The notes: a model not told the origin generated them from the letters alone. 64,000 bases of DNA from Closterium sp. Naga37s-1 (GCA_947471745.1 CANJKZ010000083.1:346464-410463); one strand, 5' to 3'. Positions 8,411 to 20,400 are shown, counted from the stretch's first letter. Program-made: numbers and translations.

Positions 8411-11400
8411 TCAAGAGACAAGCAGGTGAGGCAGAGTGGGCACAAGCCCAAGAGCAGTGCAGAAACGCAGATGATCACTAGACCCAAGGGCCTTGGTGAA
8501 AACATCAACAGTCTTGGCCTGTGTGGCCACGTAAGCAAGACGAAGCTGACCACGTTGCTGCAGCTCTAGCGTGAGGAAGTACCGAAGAGCAATGCGCTTC
8601 GTTCTGTGCCCCAGTCTCTGGTCATGACACAAGGCAATCATGGCCTTGTTGTTGACGTACAGAACTGGAGGAGAACGAGGCCGCTCACCCAAGTCGGTCA
8701 GCAGGTAGGTCAGCCAGTAGAGCTCCTATGCAGCCATAGCTCCAGCGTAGATTTTTGCCTCACAGCTGGAACTAAGTACAGAAAACGAGCAGGTGGACCT
8801 CCACGAGACAGAACCCGCGCCGAGGCTGAAGTTGTACCCCTGTGTAGACCGGTGAGTCGTCTGGTCGTCAGCCCAAGAAGCGTTTGAGTGACCGGTGAGA
8901 ACAACTGGACCGGGTCCTCCAAGCACGAGCCCCATGCCCGATGTGCTGCACAAGTAACACAATACCCTCTTCGCAGCTTCCCAGTGCATCTTTCGGTGTC
9001 TACCGGGAGCCACGTAGCGAGCCAAGAGGTTGAGAGGGTACGCGAAGTCAGGTCGTGTGCACGTCATCAGGTAGATGAGGCAACCCACAAGCTCTGGGTA
9101 CGGACCACTCGGCTCTACGGACTCATCTGAAGGTGGAGCTGAGAGTGAGTGGCCGGTAGACAGAGGAGTGGGCTGTGGCGAGGATCACGAGAAGTCGAAG
9201 CGCTGAAAGACCTGCTGCACCATGTGTGACTGAGTGAGGGTGATGGTGCAGCGTGCTCTGTCTCGGGTGATCTGCAAGCCAAGATAGCTCCGCAGCTCAC
9301 CCAGGTCAGTTCAGGTGTATCTCTTGTGCAGCTCCGCCTTCACTAAGGCCAGAGCCTCAGTGTCAGCAGTAGCAAAAACCAAGTTGTCAACATATATGAG
9401 AACGTAGAACGGCAGCAGAGAAGTGTCTATGCGCAGAAACAGCGAAGGGTCAGCATTCGAGGGAGCGAAGCCAAGAGCAGCAAGTGTAGTCCTCAGTGTG
9501 TCGTGCCACTCACGGGGCGCCTGTCGTAGGCCGTAGACTGATCGCCGAAGACTCCACTGGGTACCCTCAGGAAACGACCCAGTGAAGCCACGTGGGCGGC
9601 GCAAACAGATAGCCTCGTGAAGGCTGCCCTGCAGGAAGGCTGTCAAGAAGTCGAGGGAATGCAGCTCGTAATCGCGCTGTGCTGCAACGTGCAGTAGCAC
9701 CCGAAGAGTGGTCATCTTCGGGTGGGGGAGAAGGTCTGGAAGAAGTCGACCCCCTCACGCTGACTGAAGCCTCATGCAAAGGAACGCGCCTTGAAGGCAG
9801 GCGGAGAACCCGACGGCCGCTTCACCCTGAAAATCCACATGCCATCAACTATGTTCGCCCCAGGTGGGGGAACCTCGTCGACGTAGGTGCCTGTGGACTT
9901 CCAGGAAGCCATCTCTGCGTCCATGGCTATCTGCCATTGAGAGGAGTACGTACCCATGATCGCCTCTGCATAAGTGCGCGGGGTCGGGATGTCCAGTGCA
10001 TCCGGGTATCCCTCAGGGCAAAGTAGCGTGGATGCGAGATAAGGTACAGCGGCCGCTAGGCATTCCAGCTCAAACTGCCTGTCCTCAAGAACGTCACAGC
10101 CAAAGGCAAGCTCACCCCCGACGGACGGAGGACAGGAAGAGTAAAAAACAAGACTCGCACCGTAGTCAAGGCGGCACAAAGCAGCAAATTCAACAAGCTC
10201 AGCAACCAAGGCAGACGCAGCAGCAGACTCAAAAGAAGGGTCAGTCACAACCGTGGCAAGGAGACGAGTGACAGTCGGACTGGCAGTACGGACAAGGTCT
10301 GACTCAGGGTCAGGAACGTGAGGAAGAGAAGACGCTGGAGGAGATGGCAGGACAACACGCTGTGGAACAGAGGAAGGACGGAGTGCCATGATGTGTGTGC
10401 TAGGGACAGGTGGAGGACGAAGACGCACAGCACGGCGAGAACGGACAGGCGTGACAGGACACGACGCAGGATCTCTACGCTCAGTGAAAGTTTCTGTCAC
10501 CGAAGTGTGAGGAGCAGGAGCAGGCAGTGGGGAGCCAGGCCGAAGTTGTGGCTGAGACTGGACAGTCGGTGAGAACAGTAACGAAGGAGTAGTACCAACA
10601 ACCGGGAACTCAGTAGCAGCAGGCGGGAGACTGAGAAGGTGACGAAGCGTAGACAGCTGCGGCTGAGTAGTCACACCCCCAGAACCGCGAGCCCCAGTAG
10701 GAACAGCACCCCCAGAACCAGCACCACCAGCTCCACCACCGGGACTGCCCCAACGGACAGCCCACTCGCGAAGCTGCTGCAGCGAGAGCGACTCCTGTCG
10801 ACGAGTACCTCCAACTCCAGGAACAACAGCACTAGCACCTACAGGGCCAGCACCTCCAGTACCTCCAGTAGCACCTGTGCCTCCAGTATGGCCAACTCCA
10901 GGAACACCAGCACTAGCACCTCCAGGGCAAGCACCTCCTGCAACTCCAGCACGTCCAGCGCCACCACCATGACTGCCCCAACGGACAGCCCACTCGTGAA
11001 GCCGTTCCGGCGAGAGAGACTCCTTGCGACGTGAGCCAGGACTACCCACAGCAGCGCCCACAGCATCAGCACCTCCAGTACCTCCAGTAGTACATGTGCC
11101 TTCAGCACCCGTACCTCCAGCATGACCAACTCCAGGAACACCAGTACTAGCACCTCCAGGGCCAGTACCTCTAGAACCTGCAACTCTAGCTCGTCCAGTG
11201 CCACCACCAGGACTGCCCCAACGGACAGCCCACTTGCGAAGCCGCTCCGGCGAGAGAGTCTCCTGCCGACGTGCACCAGCACCACCAGCACCAGCACCAC
11301 CAGCACCTCCACCCGCAGAACCTCCAGCAGCAGCTCCTCCAACACCCCCTGCACCCGTAGGACTCGCAGCATCCCCAGAGCCAGCACCCCTAGAGTCCGC

Positions 11401-13500
11401 ACCCCCAGTGTCACTACCTTCAGCAGCACCAGAGTCCACAGCGATGGGCCGCAGAGGCGGTGAAGACGGTCGAGGCGGAATCCAGGAGGGACCGCCAAGC
11501 GCGCGGAGCGGCGAGGGGCCACGGTGTCGGTAGCAGTCTGGTCACCCCCCTCAGCTGGGCAAGAGGTGTCTGAGGAGACCTCCTAAGGCTCAACCAAGGG
11601 GGGTGGCTCTACTTGAGACACACCTGAGGGAGCGGGACTGGGAGGAGGGAGGGGGGCTACCGGGGGGGGGGGGTCGTCCACCAGGGAGAGAGGCAGGAGG
11701 GGTACCGGGGAACTGCGGTGGGGGTGAAGACGGTAGAAGCAGACGGACTCGTCAAAGGTGACGTCGCGGGAAGATAGCACACGACGAGAGCCCGGGTGGT
11801 AAAACTGCCAGGGCGGTGCGTCAGTGGGAAAGCCAAGGAACACGCACCGAAGAGTGCGTAGAGAGAGCTTGCCTGCAGGCAAGTCGCGGACAAGAGAGAG
11901 GGAACCCCAGACCCGAAACGCTGACGCATCACCAACCTCGCCCGTCCACCGCAAAGTGGGGGAGGTCTCCGGGTGGGAGACACGGGGCCAGAGGTTGAGC
12001 TGCTCAGCGGCGTATCGGACCGCAAACGGCCGCAGAAAATGGGGAGCAACCGCATGGATCATGGAGGTGCGAGCAACCTCCATGACTATACCAATGCGGC
12101 GCTCGGCAATCCCATTCTGCTGTGGAGAGGTTGGAAGCGTGTACGTCTGGACGATGCCTTCAGCACCACAGAAGTCCTCGAGGAGGCGGGAGCATAACTC
12201 ACCACCTCGGTCGAAGTGCAACTGCAGTACTGGAAGGTCCTCACGGAACCGAGCGCGAAGCTGGAGACGGACAGCGCGGATCCAGCGGATCAAGACACCG
12301 CGGACATCCACCTTGCTCTATAAGGGGAAGACCGTGGTGTAGCGCGTGTAGTCGTCGACAACCAGCAGAAAGTAGCGCTCGCCACCCTGTCCAGTGACGC
12401 GGGCGGGGCCCCACACGTCCATGTGCAGGGTCTGCAGAGGAGCAGTGGTAGGAGGAAACGAGGAGGAGTGAGGAGCGGCGCGCTGCCGCCCCTTGACGCA
12501 GGGAAGGCAGACCTCGGAAGCGAGGGCAGGGACCTGGGGAGACCTGACACAAGAAGACGGGAGTGCATGCCACGCAGGCGTGACAAGGAGGGGTGGCCAA
12601 GACGGTGGTGCCAGAGGAGAGTCTGGTGTGTGAGGAGACGACACGAACAAGACGCATCGACCTCAACTGACGCAGCTACCTGACCTGACTCAGCTCCCAG
12701 TGCAGACTCAGTGGTCAGTGTGTATAGGCCAGACCCAGGCCTCCGAGTGAACGTGGTGAGGTGCTCACCAGTGCCCGAGTCCGTGCAGATCGCCACGAGC
12801 TCGCCTCCAGGCTGGGTGACACTGACCCACTGGTCCTGGAGGACAGAGGTAGCCACCAAGTTCTTAGCGAATGAGGGGAGGTGGAGACCTATGAGGAGGC
12901 CGGAAGGGGCTGCCGGACAGGGGAACGCCACGCGCGACTACCGGGCCCTCGGAGGGGTCGGCCAGTGTGACAGGGACAGGGGCTGTGAGCGGTGTAACTG
13001 TGGTGCTGTCACGGAAGAAGCAGCGAGACGCGCATGAGTCTAGGGTAAATGTGTGCAAGGCCTCCTCAGGCTCTGCCCCTGCGCTAGCTGAGTCACACGC
13101 ACTGAGACTAGTAGCCTCTACGCCACCAGGTGCCTCTACACCCCCAGTTCGAGTACCCCGAAACCCTCCGCCACCGGGGCTGCCCCACCGAACAGCCCAC
13201 TCACGAAGCTGCTGTGGGGAGAGAGTCTCCAGCGGACGCTGCTGCTGCTGCTGCTGTCCACCCCCAGAACCTCCTCGTCTACTAGCGACACTACCCGTAG
13301 GAGTAGACTCACAGGTACCTCCAGTAGTAACACCCCACCGGACAGCCCATTCACGACGCAACTGTGGCGAAAGCGGCTTCCGCCGACGAGCACGGCTAGC
13401 TCCGCCACCGGGGCTGCCCCACCAAATAGCCCACTCGCGAAGCTGCTACGGCGAGAGAGACTCTTGCACACTCGGCTGCCGCTGCCGTATGACAGTGATG
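8411..13500 (-). pseudogene. Copia pol (protease-integrase-RT-RNase H), many lesions
   Basis: Protease near 13030 reads LDSCASRCFF, where sister copies have LDSGASRSFF. GAG-pre-integrase HHRLGHPSLSRLRGM is near 12580. Integrase (12311-11583) has HFDRGGEL and SPQQNGIAERRIG. RT is split between 11439-9772 (IFRVKRPSGSPPAFKARSFA at its end) and 9715-9311, with a mutated active-site motif YVDN in place of YVDD. RNase H is split at 9088-8726 and 8692-8411 (YVNNKAMIAL, with the Asp of DNKA lost). There are frameshifts between each block. It cannot encode a working polyprotein. Confidence 0.8.
10640..11439 (-). repeat. Amplified integrase-RT linker with about 80-aa tandem repeats
   Basis: The linker carries three tandem units of about 80 codons, each ending near a block such as RRQESLSPERLREWAVRW or ESLSLQQLREWAVRWGSPGG, separated by Gly/Ala/Val-rich sequence. 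Other C1 copies have one such block here and another in gag. Confidence 0.7.
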
Positions 13501-13649
13501 AGGGCCATGGTGGGCAGTGTAGTCAGCAGCAGCGGCGTAAGGTTTAAAGTAGCAACTGGAGTGGCGGTAGCTAGAACGGTGGGTGCAGTGGCAGCAGTGG
13601 TAGGAGCAGTAGCGGCAGCAACTGTAGGAGTGTGTACAGGAGGTAGCGG

Positions 13650-14458
13650 CAGTTGGCGGTACGCTCGGGGCATGACAGGAGCGCGCAGGCAGCGCGAGCA
13701 TGCAGGGCAGGTCAGCGCTGGGCAGCGTGCAGGGCAGCTCTGGCGGCAGCCATTCAGGGCAAGGTAGGGCTGGGCAGCGTGCAGGGCAGCGCTGGCGCGG
13801 ACAGTGCAGGGCGCTGGCGCGGGCAAGGCAGGGCGCTCGTGCGCGCAGGGCAGGGCGCTGGCGCGTGGCGCATGTAAGGCAGGGCGCGTGGCGTGCTGGC
13901 AAGGCAGGGCGCGTGACCAGGCAGGGCAGGGCGCGTGGCGCAGGCAGGGCAGGGCGCGTGGTGTGCTGGCATGGCAGGGAGCGTGGCGCGCTGGCAGGGC
14001 AGGGCGCGTGGCGCAGGTAGGGCAAGGCGCGTGGCGCAGGTAGGGCAGGGCGCGTGGCGCGCTGGCAGGGCAGGGCGCATGGCGTGCTGGCAGGGCAGCA
14101 GATGGTGCACGCGTAGGTAGGTGCAGAGCGCGCTGGCGAGGCAGCGCGAATGCGGGGCAGGGCAGCGCGTGGGTGGGCAAAGCGCACGGGCGGGGCCGGC
14201 GAAGCGCGTGCGGGCAGCGCGTGGGTGGGCAGAAGGGTGCGCGTGCAGAGTGCGCGGGCAGGCAGGGCGGCGCAGCTGCAGGCAAAGCGCGCGCGGGCAG
14301 GGCGGCGCTCAGGCAGGGCAGCAGGGCGCACGCGCGGATAGGGCAGCAAGGGCGCGCAACAGCAGGGCACCTGGGCGCGTGCGGGCAGGGCAGTAAGGCG
14401 CGCGTTGGCGCTAGGCAGAGGGCAGGAAAAAAAAATACAAGACCGGGCAGGGCGGAAT
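13650..14458 (-). repeat. GC-rich tandem-repeat leader of copia element 2
   Basis: Repeats of about 24-30 bp built on GGCAGGGCAGGGCGCGTGGC fill this region on the plus strand. The long open frames here (Pro/Ala/Cys-rich) are translations of the repeat. The position equals the leader of the other C1 elements. Confidence 0.7.
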
Positions 14459-14476
14459 GAACCTACTCTAATACCA

Positions 14477-14604
14477 TGTTAGAATATGGAAACAGGAATG
14501 AATGAACTATGAAGGATGGGGATATAAGTAGTAAACCCTAAGGGTTGTCCCCTCTACAGTGTGCCCCAGTATAGACTACAGCACTATAAGTGCATAATTT
14601 GACA
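14477..14604 (-). repeat. 5' LTR of copia element 2
   Basis: A 128-bp TG...CA repeat: on the minus strand it starts TGTCAAATTATGCAC and ends ATTCTAACA, followed by the primer-binding site TGGTATTAGAGTAGG. It resembles the LTRs at 1737-1870 and 57197-57327. Insertion here truncated a Ty3-like gag remnant. Confidence 0.8.
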
Positions 14605-15468
14605 AGGCAGCGGCATTCGCGGCGACAGCGCATATCGTGGCGTGCTCGTTCGTCCCACGAGCTCGTTGTCCCCAGCCGCTGCTGTTACCGTAGGACCCCG
14701 GTCTCGGTCGGTGGAGAAAATCGAGCCTTTTTCGCCATGGCGAGAATCTCGTTAAATCGATGCGGCGATTGGCTCGAATCTTGCGTGCAGACCCGCGCAC
14801 GACGCGTCCCACGTACGATACTGGGCTACCTCCACGAAATACGATGGCGTTAAGGGTCCGGATGGTCCTTCCCGTGGCGGTAGAGCCTCGTAGTCGGTCG
14901 GCTTCGTGACGATGACGCGCCACCAATCCATGGCAAGACCTCGCAGCAACAACACGGCGTAGCGAATTTTCGCCACGTCCGACGAGATGTAGTTCGCATC
15001 GAAAAATACATTCATGGTGAAGAGCCACGCCTGCACCGTCGAACTGCCCCGTTGACTCGGATAGAAGCAAGGTGGACGCTACGACTTGAGCGGCATCGGT
15101 GAAGGCAGTGCCGACTCATCGATCGATGTCGCAATGTTGACGTGACGTTGACTTCCAACCATTTTTGTCGCCAAGTGGTGTGTCGTTCCGTGGTCGTCGC
15201 GAATGTCATTGCGTGTGACGCCATCACTAGCTGCGCTCGAGGGCTGTCCTACACTCTCGTGTTGGGCGGCGGATGGTGCTCCCTGTGCTACTGTTCCTTG
15301 CATTTGTGATTGTGCTTGTTGCGCCCGTGCGATGTCGTTCTGCGGCGAGGTGCGTTCTGCCGTTAGCGCCGCAATTTCTTCAGAGCTTTCGTGCATTCGT
15401 TGCATTAGTGCGTAGCGCTCCTGCATGAGGCGTGCAAGGTCGACATGTTCAGCCATATCGAATGGCAT
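14605..15468 (-). pseudogene. Ty3/gypsy-like gag remnant
   Basis: The frame starts at 15468 (MPFDMAEHVDLARLMQER, then EIAALTAERTSPQND) and continues past an in-frame TAG at 15081-15079 into VQAWLFTMNVFFDA and LLLRGLAMDWWRVI, the pattern of a retrotransposon gag capsid segment. It then breaks near 14752 and ends at the 5' LTR of copia element 2. EIAxLTAER recurs in the plus-strand fragment at 53366-53696, so both belong to one family. The ATG at 15468 is plausible because an LTR/primer-site-like sequence lies upstream, across the TRIM insertion. Confidence 0.6.
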
Positions 15469-15637
15469 CGGCCGGTCTAGGTGCTAGGCGCAGTTGTCGC
15501 TGCATGTATTTATGCGAGAACGCGAGGACATCGGCTCCTAGTACGCTAAGGGACGTGAGTCCCTTCGAGCGAAAAAATCAGAAATTGGTTTTTGCTGGTT
15601 GCGAAAATGCGGGGTCCGGAAGGAATGTGGCGCTAAT

Positions 15638-15982
15638 TGTCAGAATCCCAACCACTAGATCATTGGGATAAAATGGCTTGTTAAGTAGCGGATTAGTGCG
15701 CCCATAACCCCCCATGACAACGAGCCTGTAACCCTTCCCTAGGATCAATCGGGGATCACCAGTGGACCTCTGACACCCCCCCGCACTAGGATGCCCAAAG
15801 TTCACACACTGGGATTAGAACTCGAGACCTTCGCTCTGATACCATGTCAGAATCCCAACCACTAGACCTTTGGGATAAAATGGCTTGTTAAGTAGCGGGT
15901 CAGTGCGCCCATAACTCCCCAGGACAACGAGTCTGTAACCCTTCCCTAGCATCAATCGGGGATCACCAGTGGACCTCTGATA
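15638..15982 (-). mobile_element. Complete TRIM (miniature LTR retrotransposon), 345 bp
   Basis: Two 138-bp direct repeats (15638-15775 and 15845-15982) begin TGTCAGAATCCCAACCACTAG and end CTCTGACA or CTCTGATA. They enclose only 69 bp. On the minus strand the internal part starts TGGTATCAGAGCGAAGG, an exact initiator-Met primer-binding core, directly after the right-hand repeat, and ends in the purine tract GCGGGGGGG directly before the left-hand one. The 5-bp sequence CTAAT flanks both ends (15633-15637 and 15983-15987). Nothing is encoded, so movement would need enzymes in trans. Confidence 0.9.
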
Positions 15983-17480
15983 CTAATAGCCAAGTGTTAC
16001 GGATGCTATGGAACGATGTAGCGAGTATTGCACTAAGGTGTCAAACAAATACAAAGTATGAGCGAAGGCATGCGAGAATATTTATATGAAAACATGCAAA
16101 CGGTTACGCGGTGCGTGCGAGCTAGCTAGTGCGATGCTAGCAACGAGGTTCGGGCTAGTCCCGAGTCATAGGTCGACTCGGCCAGGCCAGTGGTGCATGG
16201 TTTGGCAAATGTAGCGCACGAAGATTGGCGAAGCCCCATTAGCAGTAACGGCCGAACAACGGCTGCTTCTGTACGCGGTGTTGAGGCGCACGGTAAGGAG
16301 TTATGACATGGCATGGTAAATGTATCGGGTTCGAATCCCCGTGTACGCGCATGCTGCCGAAGACCCTGTGCCGTGTCCTGGGCCTCCAAGTGTGGGGGGT
16401 TTGTCAGTATACCTGCAGTGTGGATCCACGATTGATTATAGAGGTATTATATGTATTTTAGCATGGGGAGGGGGGTGGGGGGGGGGGGGGGGTGGTTTGG
16501 GCACACTGACCCGCATTTGGTGCAAGCCCTTTTATCTCAGTGATCTAGTGAATGGGATTCTGACAGATACGTAGGTTCACTCCTTGATCTGTGCCCCGGG
16601 CTGGAGTATCCGCTGTTTTGACGAAATAACCAAAATAATCAAAGGGGCTTCCTAGATGGAGATTTTTATGGCTTTCGGCTAAGCACCTAAACTCAGCGCT
16701 CCCGTAAAATGAGATCTTATCTATTACCTCTCTCACGCCTGGGCTTTGGAACATTATTGTGTTATGAATGTTTGAGATGGAATAAGTGACTCAAGCAATT
16801 TAAAAGTTTGATGGATAATCTTGCAGTATCTATACACCGTAGAATAATATTGTTGTATTATTTGTCAGTTCATAAATTTATTTATTAGGAGCGTGAAAAG
16901 CCTCGCGACTATTCGCATGACGCTACAATAGAAGCACTTTAAATGACAATTCGGTATTAGCTCGATTAGTGAACAAGTACATCAATAATTAGGTGCTTTA
17001 GTAAGAAAATCAGGCTAGAGTTAGGAAAACAACAATGAGTAGGGGATGGACTATAATATTCTCTAGGCCCATCATCATCCCCTTCCCCCACTTCACCCAT
17101 CCCTCGAAACTCTCACCTTTCCCCAGAGTCATGACATGAATCGTTCCCCGCCCAGCTTGGGATTGCCAGGTTATGGCACACCAGTCTCCTGAATCCTGAT
17201 CTATCTGCTCCAAGGTTGTCGACCCAGCAAACCCTAACCTTCATCACCACTCCATGCTGCTCCGAATTTCCTCGATCTCCCCGCTGTCACTGGCAGCCAC
17301 ACTCTACTCGATAGATTTCGCGATTCGCATGCCAATGTTCGCTTGATCCAGGCAGGCGACTAGATTCGTCGATTAATGGAGGAAACCTAGGACAATCTTG
17401 GAATGCACAGCCATGAGCGGAACGCACACTAGCACCACGACGATAGCACCGCAAGGCAGACCTGCCCGTGCTCCTTCCTC
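15983..17480. other. Intergenic region upstream of the kinase gene, with TRIM-related debris
   Basis: From 15988 the plus strand reads AGCCAAGTGTTACGG. Joined across the TRIM this makes, on the minus strand, TAACA-C-TTGGCTATTAGCGCCAC, which looks like an LTR end plus primer-binding site for the Ty3-like gag remnant. A diverged TRIM half lies at 16313-16565, including a poly-G run at about 16465-16492. From 16566 to 17480 it is AT-richer and I see nothing coding; the kinase promoter should be here. Confidence 0.4.
16313..16565 (+). mobile_element. Diverged TRIM relative, opposite orientation
   Basis: The right part (16402-16565) starts TGTCAG and ends GGGATTCTGACA. Its last ~65 bp align with the reverse complement of the 15638 LTR, sharing CACTGACCCGC, TTTTATC and TGATCTAGTG. 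It is preceded by the purine tract GTGGGGGGTTT and, at 16313, TGGTAAATGTATCGGGTTCG in the place of a primer site. A left LTR is not clear. Confidence 0.5.
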
Positions 17481-20400
17481 ATGGGCCTTTCAGATGCATA
17501 TGCCACCGAGGCTTCTGCTCCCGCGCCGGGCGCCGCTAGTGTCGCGGGTTCCGCAAGCTTCCGTCCCCCTAAACGTTCCCTGTCCAATCGGGGACCCAAG
17601 GACTCGTCGTCACTCCCTAAAATCCCGATTCAGGGAAAGAAACCCTCAAATCAAGCGATACCGTCGAGTCGCAGCGTCAGTAACACTCCGATCAACAGCC
17701 CGAGGTCAAGCAGTCCCACGAACTTGGCTCTCCCCGCGCGTAGCAGCACCACGGGCTCGCGCGCGCAAAAGCCGCAGCAGGGTGGGACGCGTCAAGCGCG
17801 CGGAAACAGCAACTTGCGCCAGTCCGCGGGGAATACCCGGCTGTGGCGCGAAGCATCGGCGGAACGTAGCAAGGAGCAAGCGCGGGATAACGGGGGGGTG
17901 GTTCCCGGTCGGAGGGACTCGGCGAGGGCGGATGCGCGAGGAGGGTTCGATGGTGACTTGAAGTCTGACGAGCGACGGTGGCAGTCGAAGGATCGTGGTG
18001 ATGGTACCGACGAGGAACAAGAATGGGCTGAAGAGGATGAGGAGGCGGAAGAGGAGGAAGCGGAGGAGGAAGACGAAGGAGAAGAGGAAGAGGCGGAAGA
18101 GGGGGAGAGTGCTGAGGATTCAGAGGAGGACGAGGAAGAAGAGGAAGAGGAGCAGGAAGAAAGAGGGGATGAGGACGAGGGCGGGGAGGGCGATTGGCGC
18201 AAGAGAGGTGCGCGGGGTTCGAGCGAGGATGAATCGGAGGAGGAAGAACAGGACGGGGATGCGGCGCAAGGCTGGGCGCAGAGCCAGCAGCACAGGCGGA
18301 ACGTGTCTCAGCCGAACATCCACGCGTCTCGCGCGTCCTGGGCGCAAACACAGCGCGCGCGAGCGTCTGCGCGCTATCCCAGTCACGCGTCAGTTATCGA
18401 AGAGGACGAGTCCGTGCCCGCTGATTCCGGCGCCGCCTCGTCCGCCCGCTCGCCGGGCCCTTCCCCCTCGCGCTCGCCCGCGGGGTCCGCCGCTGCGGCT
18501 GCGCGCGCGGGAAGTCCGCGCATGGGCAGCAGTGCGGGGTCGCCGTCGTCCGCGCGGTGGAGCACGCGGAAGAAGCCGTGGACCCCGACGGCGCTGGGGG
18601 GAGTAGCGCGGAGTTTCGACAGCAGCTGCTGCAGCAGTAGCAGCGACGAGGGCGAGGGAGCAGGAAGGTTAAGTTGTAGAGGTGAGGAAGAGGGGTCTTT
18701 CGCGCAAGATGAAGAGGGTGAGGAGAGGAGGAGGGAGGAGGCGGAGGACGAGGCGGAGGGCAAGGACGAGAGGAAACGAGAGGTCGGCGCGCGCGGCTCG
18801 CAATCCTTCCGCCGGCTGCGCATTGTGCCCCCGCGTCTCGAGACCCAATCGAACAGGCGCAGAGCGCACGCGGGGGAGCCTGTCTCCCCGCCCTCTGCGC
18901 GCTCCTCCGCCTCTGTCCTTGCTTCCGCGCGCCCATCCCCGCGCCCGCTCCTCACCGCGGGTCCCTCGTGCGTCGATCTAGTGGAGCTTCCCCCGCGAGT
19001 AGCGCCCAGCCCCGCAAGCTCCGACGCCTCCGCGTCTCGTCGCGCGGATTTCTCTCTCACTGCGGGCGGAAAGGCTGCGGGGCGGAGCACCCATCCGGCC
19101 GCGCGCTCGCCTTCGGTTTCCGCCTCGTCGCCCGCAGGCGGGCGCGGTAAAGGGGGTGCGAGGAGTCAAGGGCGCAGGGAAACCGCGCAAGGGGGACGGA
19201 GGGGGGATGACAGAGGGGGAAAGGGCGGAGGGTGGGAGAGAGACGAGGCGGAAGCGGAATCGCCTGTGGACTTCGCGCGGGGTATGGCGGGGGGTGCAGG
19301 GCTGGGGGGTAAGGACCGGGGGGGCGGAAAGCGCGCGAACGCGGAAGGATTCGAATATGTGAGCGAGAGCGGGAGTATGAGCGGGGGCGGGAGTATTTCG
19401 CGTACTGGAAGCGGTGTGAATGGGCTGCCTCTCGGTGTGGGAGCGAGCCCTCGGTTCAGAAACGTCCGTGGCGCGGCGGGAGCGCAGGGTAATATGTTCA
19501 GAATTAATCGCACCAGCAGCGCTTCCAGCAGCGTTTTTGGTGGAGAGCGAGGGGATAGAGGAGAAAGGAGAGAGAGAGGAGGAGAGAGGGAAGAGAGGGA
19601 AGAGAGGGAAGAGAGAGGGGAGAGAGGAGAGAGGGGCGAGAGGGGAGATTGGGGTGAGAGGGGAGACAGGGGAGAGAAAGGAGAGAGAGAGAGGAGAGGC
19701 ATGGGGGAAGGGAGTGAGAGAGGAGAAAGAGGAGTAAGAGGAGAGAGATTTTCGAGAGGAGAGAAGGGGGGAAGAGGAGAGAGGGGAGAGCGAGCAGAGA
19801 GAGGAGAGAAAGGGGAGCGAGAGAGGAGAGAGTGGGGAGAGGGGGCTGATGGGAGAGAGAGAGAAGAAAGGGGGGAGAGAGGAGAGAGAGGAGAGAGGGG
19901 CGAGAGAGGAGAGAGGGACGAGAGAGGAGTGAGGGGTGAGAGAGGAGAGAGGGACGAGAGAGGAGTGAGGGGCGAGAGAGGGGAGAGAGGGGAGAGAGGA
20001 GAAAGGGGAGAGAGAGGAGAGAGGGGAGAGAGGGGAGAGAGGGCAGAGAGGGGAGAGAGGGAGCGTAGTACCCCGTCCGGCCCATCGGTTGTCCTTGCAA
20101 GCCCTCGCTCAAGAGCGCCTTTGTTTGAAGCTCACCTGGCGAAGTCACATGAAGGGGCGACGGCGGTGGAAGCCAGGCAAATGCAAGCCGCGGGCGGGGC
20201 AGCGGGCGCAGGCGCAGTGGGTGCGTTGAGCAGGAGGAAGAGCGGTGGTGCGTGGGTGGATGTTACTCCACGGGCCACAGGAGGGCCGAGAGGCGAGCGG
20301 GAAGCTGAAGGAGCGAGAGATGGGGAGAAGGGAAGAGGGAGAGTGGGTGGGACAAGAAGAGATGTGCAAGGCGGGGCTGGTGGTGGTGACTTAGACGCTA

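Larger units (their letters stand above)
8335..14604 (-). mobile_element. Ty1-copia element 2 (family C1), defective
   Basis: Right to left: 5' LTR 14477-14604, primer-binding site TGGTATTAGAGTAGG just inside it, a repetitive leader, then protease, integrase, reverse transcriptase and RNase H. The capsid part of gag is absent: the leader runs almost directly into the protease region. The left end stops about 170 bp short of where the 3' LTR begins in the 57197 copy, so the 3' LTR has been lost. Confidence 0.8.

Noticed and set aside
13396..14370. 324-aa Pro/Ala/Cys-rich minus-strand frame
   Set aside because: Mostly a translation of the ~24-30-bp leader repeat of copia element 2; only the last part touches real pol sequence.
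16260..16350. Possible tRNA gene because of GGTTCGAATCC
   Set aside because: The T-stem pairs only partly, no acceptor stem or A-box partner is present upstream, and the motif lies in the primer-site region of a TRIM relative.
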